The notes beneath the pieces are model-generated. The model did not search any database. It was not told the DNA's origin and saw only the letters and a list, made by a program, of their open reading frames with translations. Positions 62,458 through 64,000 of a stretch of 64,000 nucleotides of DNA are shown here, one piece after another. The translations under genes and the position numbers were made by a program. The stretch spans positions 558,001-622,000 of the forward strand of contig NZ_CP020880.1 of assembly GCF_002157855.1 (NCBI RefSeq), given 5' to 3'. Source of the DNA: Sutcliffiella horikoshii. GTDB lineage: Bacteria > Bacillota > Bacilli > Bacillales > Bacillaceae_I. How positions within the stretch are numbered: position 1 is the stretch's first letter; the number at the start of each line of letters is the position of its first letter.

Positions 62458-63147
62458 ATGAAGGTTATTGGTCTTATTGGCGGAATGAGTTGGGAATCTT
62501 CTGTGGAGTATTATCGGATAATCAATCAAGAGGTTAAGAGAAGATTGGGGGGATTACATTCAGCGAAATGTCTATTATACAGTGTCGATTTTCATGAAAT
62601 AGAACGGTACCAATCAGGAGGCGCCTGGGATAAGGCCGGGGAAGTGTTAGGTGATGCTGCGCGTTCTTTAGAAATGGGGGGAGCGGACTTTATTGTCATT
62701 TGTACCAATACGATGCACAAAGTTGTAAATGAGATCCAATCAAAAATAACTATCCCCCTATTGCATATAGCAGATGCAACCGCAGCACAAATTAAAGAGA
62801 AAGGAATTAATTCGGTTGGATTACTAGGCACAAGGTATACAATGGAACAAGACTTTTATAAATCACGTTTGGAGATGAACGGCATAAAAGTTATTGTACC
62901 AAGTGAACAGGAAAGAGAGATTATAAACAAAGTCATTTATGAAGAGTTATGTTTGGGTAAGATTCAAGAAAAATCAAGAGATTACTATAAAAAAGTTATC
63001 CATGGCTTAATCGAATCTGGTGCCAAAGGGATTATCTTAGGCTGTACCGAAATTGGATTATTGGTAAAACCGGGGGATTCAGATGTTCCTCTATTTGACA
63101 CGGCTTACATCCATGCTTTGGAAGCGGTGAATATGTCATTAGAATGA
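62458..63147 (+). CDS. Aspartate/glutamate racemase-family protein
   Basis: ATG 62458 after TGGAGGAGATAAA. 229 residues. MKVIGLIGGMSWESSVEYYR is the usual start of the family. The two catalytic Cys are in FIVICTNTMHKVVNEI and GIILGCTEIGLLVKPG. It would interconvert L- and D-amino acids; broad-specificity RacX/YgeA-like enzymes share these features. The following ASCH gene is 19 bases downstream. Confidence 0.92.
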   Translation: MKVIGLIGGMSWESSVEYYRIINQEVKRRLGGLHSAKCLLYSVDFHEIERYQSGGAWDKAGEVLGDAARSLEMGGADFIVICTNTMHKVVNEIQSKITIPLLHIADATAAQIKEKGINSVGLLGTRYTMEQDFYKSRLEMNGIKVIVPSEQEREIINKVIYEELCLGKIQEKSRDYYKKVIHGLIESGAKGIILGCTEIGLLVKPGDSDVPLFDTAYIHALEAVNMSLE

Positions 63148-63166
63148 GAAATTAGGGGTGGAAGAA

Positions 63167-63553
63167 ATGAAAAAAATGACGTTATGGGGAAGAGATGAAC
63201 ATGACGATAGATTGGTTTTAGAAGTCATTAGAGGAAAGAAAACTGCAACATGTACACCAAAAGTTTGGTATTATGATTCCCCAGAAGAACCACCCACAGA
63301 AGTAGGTGATTACGTAGCGGTATATGATCAACAGGGGAAACACAGGTGTACCATCTTGATTACCGAAAATTATGAGATACGTTTTGGAGATGTGGACGAG
63401 AAGATTGCGAAAGCAGAAAACACTAATTCAATAGAGGAGTTTCGCAAAGACCACGTCGTTAGCTGGGAAGATGCGTTACGACAAGAGGGTAATGGATTAG
63501 ATGATAATACGGTTATTGTAGTAGAGCACTTTGAGTTAGTGGAGAAATTGTAG
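63167..63553 (+). CDS. ASCH-domain protein
   Basis: ATG 63167 fits the TAGGGGTGG site better than GTG 63158. 128 residues. LVLEVIRGKKTATCTPKVWY, GDYVAVYDQQGKHRCTILIT and SIEEFRKDHVVSWEDALRQE are the ASCH (PUA-like RNA-binding) pattern. Such proteins may bind modified RNA or nucleosides; related enzymes hydrolyse N4-acetylcytidine. Operon with the racemase gene. Confidence 0.85.
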   Translation: MKKMTLWGRDEHDDRLVLEVIRGKKTATCTPKVWYYDSPEEPPTEVGDYVAVYDQQGKHRCTILITENYEIRFGDVDEKIAKAENTNSIEEFRKDHVVSWEDALRQEGNGLDDNTVIVVEHFELVEKL

Positions 63554-63668
63554 GGACAGGAACCGTGACCCATTCTTGGTTCGTCAAGGCATTATTTATC
63601 ATGCTTTAGTTAAAGGGTAATAGGCACGAGATTAATGAAAAAGTGGGTCGTCGTGCCTGTCCCCTCAG
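63552..63668. repeat. Two REP-like arms flanking a 70-bp spacer
   Basis: AGGGACAGGAACCGTGACCC at 63554-63573 and TGGGTCGTCGTGCCTGTCCC at 63645-63664. A large inverted repeat made of left and right arms with an enlarged loop; an intact IS110 target is in the right arm. Confidence 0.78.
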
Positions 63669-63673
63669 CACCT

Positions 63674-63922
63674 CTAAACCATCAAATAGTCAAAGGAAAT
63701 ACCAAATAGAATGATCGCAGCACCCAAACTAAAGTGAACCTTTTTTTCATTTACTCTTGTCTTCTCTAGTAGTGTAAAGATGATAACAATTAGGCCAATA
63801 AAAATAACACTATTAATGAGATAAGGAATGTTCACAAAAAAGAGGTGATGGAAAGTTTGAACAAATCCAGAGATAATTCCAAAACTACACAAGAGAAGAG
63901 GGATTCTTAATTTCCAATACAT
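63674..63922 (-). CDS. Small membrane protein
   Basis: ATG 63922 (MYWKLRIPLLLCSFG) has AGGTGATAAT upstream. 82 residues with three hydrophobic segments (LLLCSFGIISGFVQTF, YLINSVIFIGLIVIIFTLL, FSLGAAIILFGISFDYLM). No motif recognised. Confidence 0.68.
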   Translation of the reverse strand: MYWKLRIPLLLCSFGIISGFVQTFHHLFFVNIPYLINSVIFIGLIVIIFTLLEKTRVNEKKVHFSLGAAIILFGISFDYLMV

Positions 63923-63948
63923 ATTATCACCTAACTTTCTTGAGGCTT

Positions 63949-63977
63949 GGGGGACAGGCACCGCGACCCATTTTTAT
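63949..63977. repeat. REP-like element, left-arm form
   Basis: GGGGGACAGGCACCGCGACC and CATTTTT. Last copy in the window. Confidence 0.72.
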
Positions 63978-64000
63978 TCCTCTACGCCTCCTGAAATCGA
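63974..64000 (-). CDS. Possible C-terminal end of a gene cut by the window edge
   Basis: The minus strand reads SISGGVEE and stop. Only nine codons are in the window, so this is weak. Confidence 0.25.
   Translation of the reverse strand, partial: SISGGVEE

Noticed and set aside
1-64000. tRNA or rRNA genes
   Set aside because: No cloverleaf-like segment with a TTCGANNC arm or rRNA-like stretch was noticed by eye; a tRNAscan run would settle it.

Overview
The window looks like chromosome from a low-GC Bacillaceae (Bacillus, Sutcliffiella or Rossellomorea type). Evidence: AGGAGG-type ribosome sites, many TTG/GTG starts, a FosB-type bacillithiol transferase, a YbdT-like CYP152 P450, a yndGHJ-like operon and ECF sigma/anti-sigma genes. 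No rRNA, tRNA or CRISPR array was seen.

The window falls into two parts, each marked by its own dispersed repeat. Bases 1 to about 29,000 are accessory. The left edge holds a cut-off CDS, five copies of a 16-bp motif and a decayed DUF218 gene. A defence-type block follows: a PD-(D/E)XK nuclease-like protein, then a convergent Gabija-like pair (GajA OLD/TOPRIM ATPase-nuclease and GajB UvrD-like helicase). Next is a complete group II intron whose left exon reads like the end of a local repeat. After a LysR/rhodanese divergent pair comes a stand-alone reverse transcriptase of the Abi/UG type, a lineage known for phage defence.

From about 11.3 to 25.6 kb, single small genes alternate with copies of a 110-140 bp structured repeat. 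The genes encode Nudix hydrolases, GNAT acetyltransferases, a nucleotidyltransferase, a beta-lactamase-like protein, an alpha/beta hydrolase, a P-loop kinase, peptidase E, an MBL-fold hydrolase, a methyltransferase, an APH-like kinase and small membrane or lipoproteins. Each full repeat has a GGGCGC...GCGCTC hairpin with a T-run, a conserved core and, in several copies, inverted ends that match within the copy. The arrangement resembles an integron cassette array, but no integrase is in the window. This region is the best candidate for an undescribed system.

Bases 29,000 to 64,000 look like ordinary chromosome: dus, MFS transporters, an SDR, a SigX-like ECF sigma with its anti-sigma, fosB, CYP152, the yndGHJ-like operon, a second ECF sigma, uppP, a PadR/DUF1048 pair, a ccdA/response regulator/OsmC/ResA-like redox cluster, DinB, a racemase and an ASCH protein. 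Here intergenic space carries a different repeat, a REP-like palindrome (GGGGACAGGCACCGTGACCC and its complement). Two almost identical IS110-family elements sit at the same position inside two of these palindromes. Other points are a truncated helD abutting an SDR gene, a tandem hairpin array at 33.36-33.58 kb, a secreted subtilase/exported protein/small protein operon at 51.3-53.1 kb, and an array of TTCGGTCAA-like motifs at 53.8-54.0 kb.
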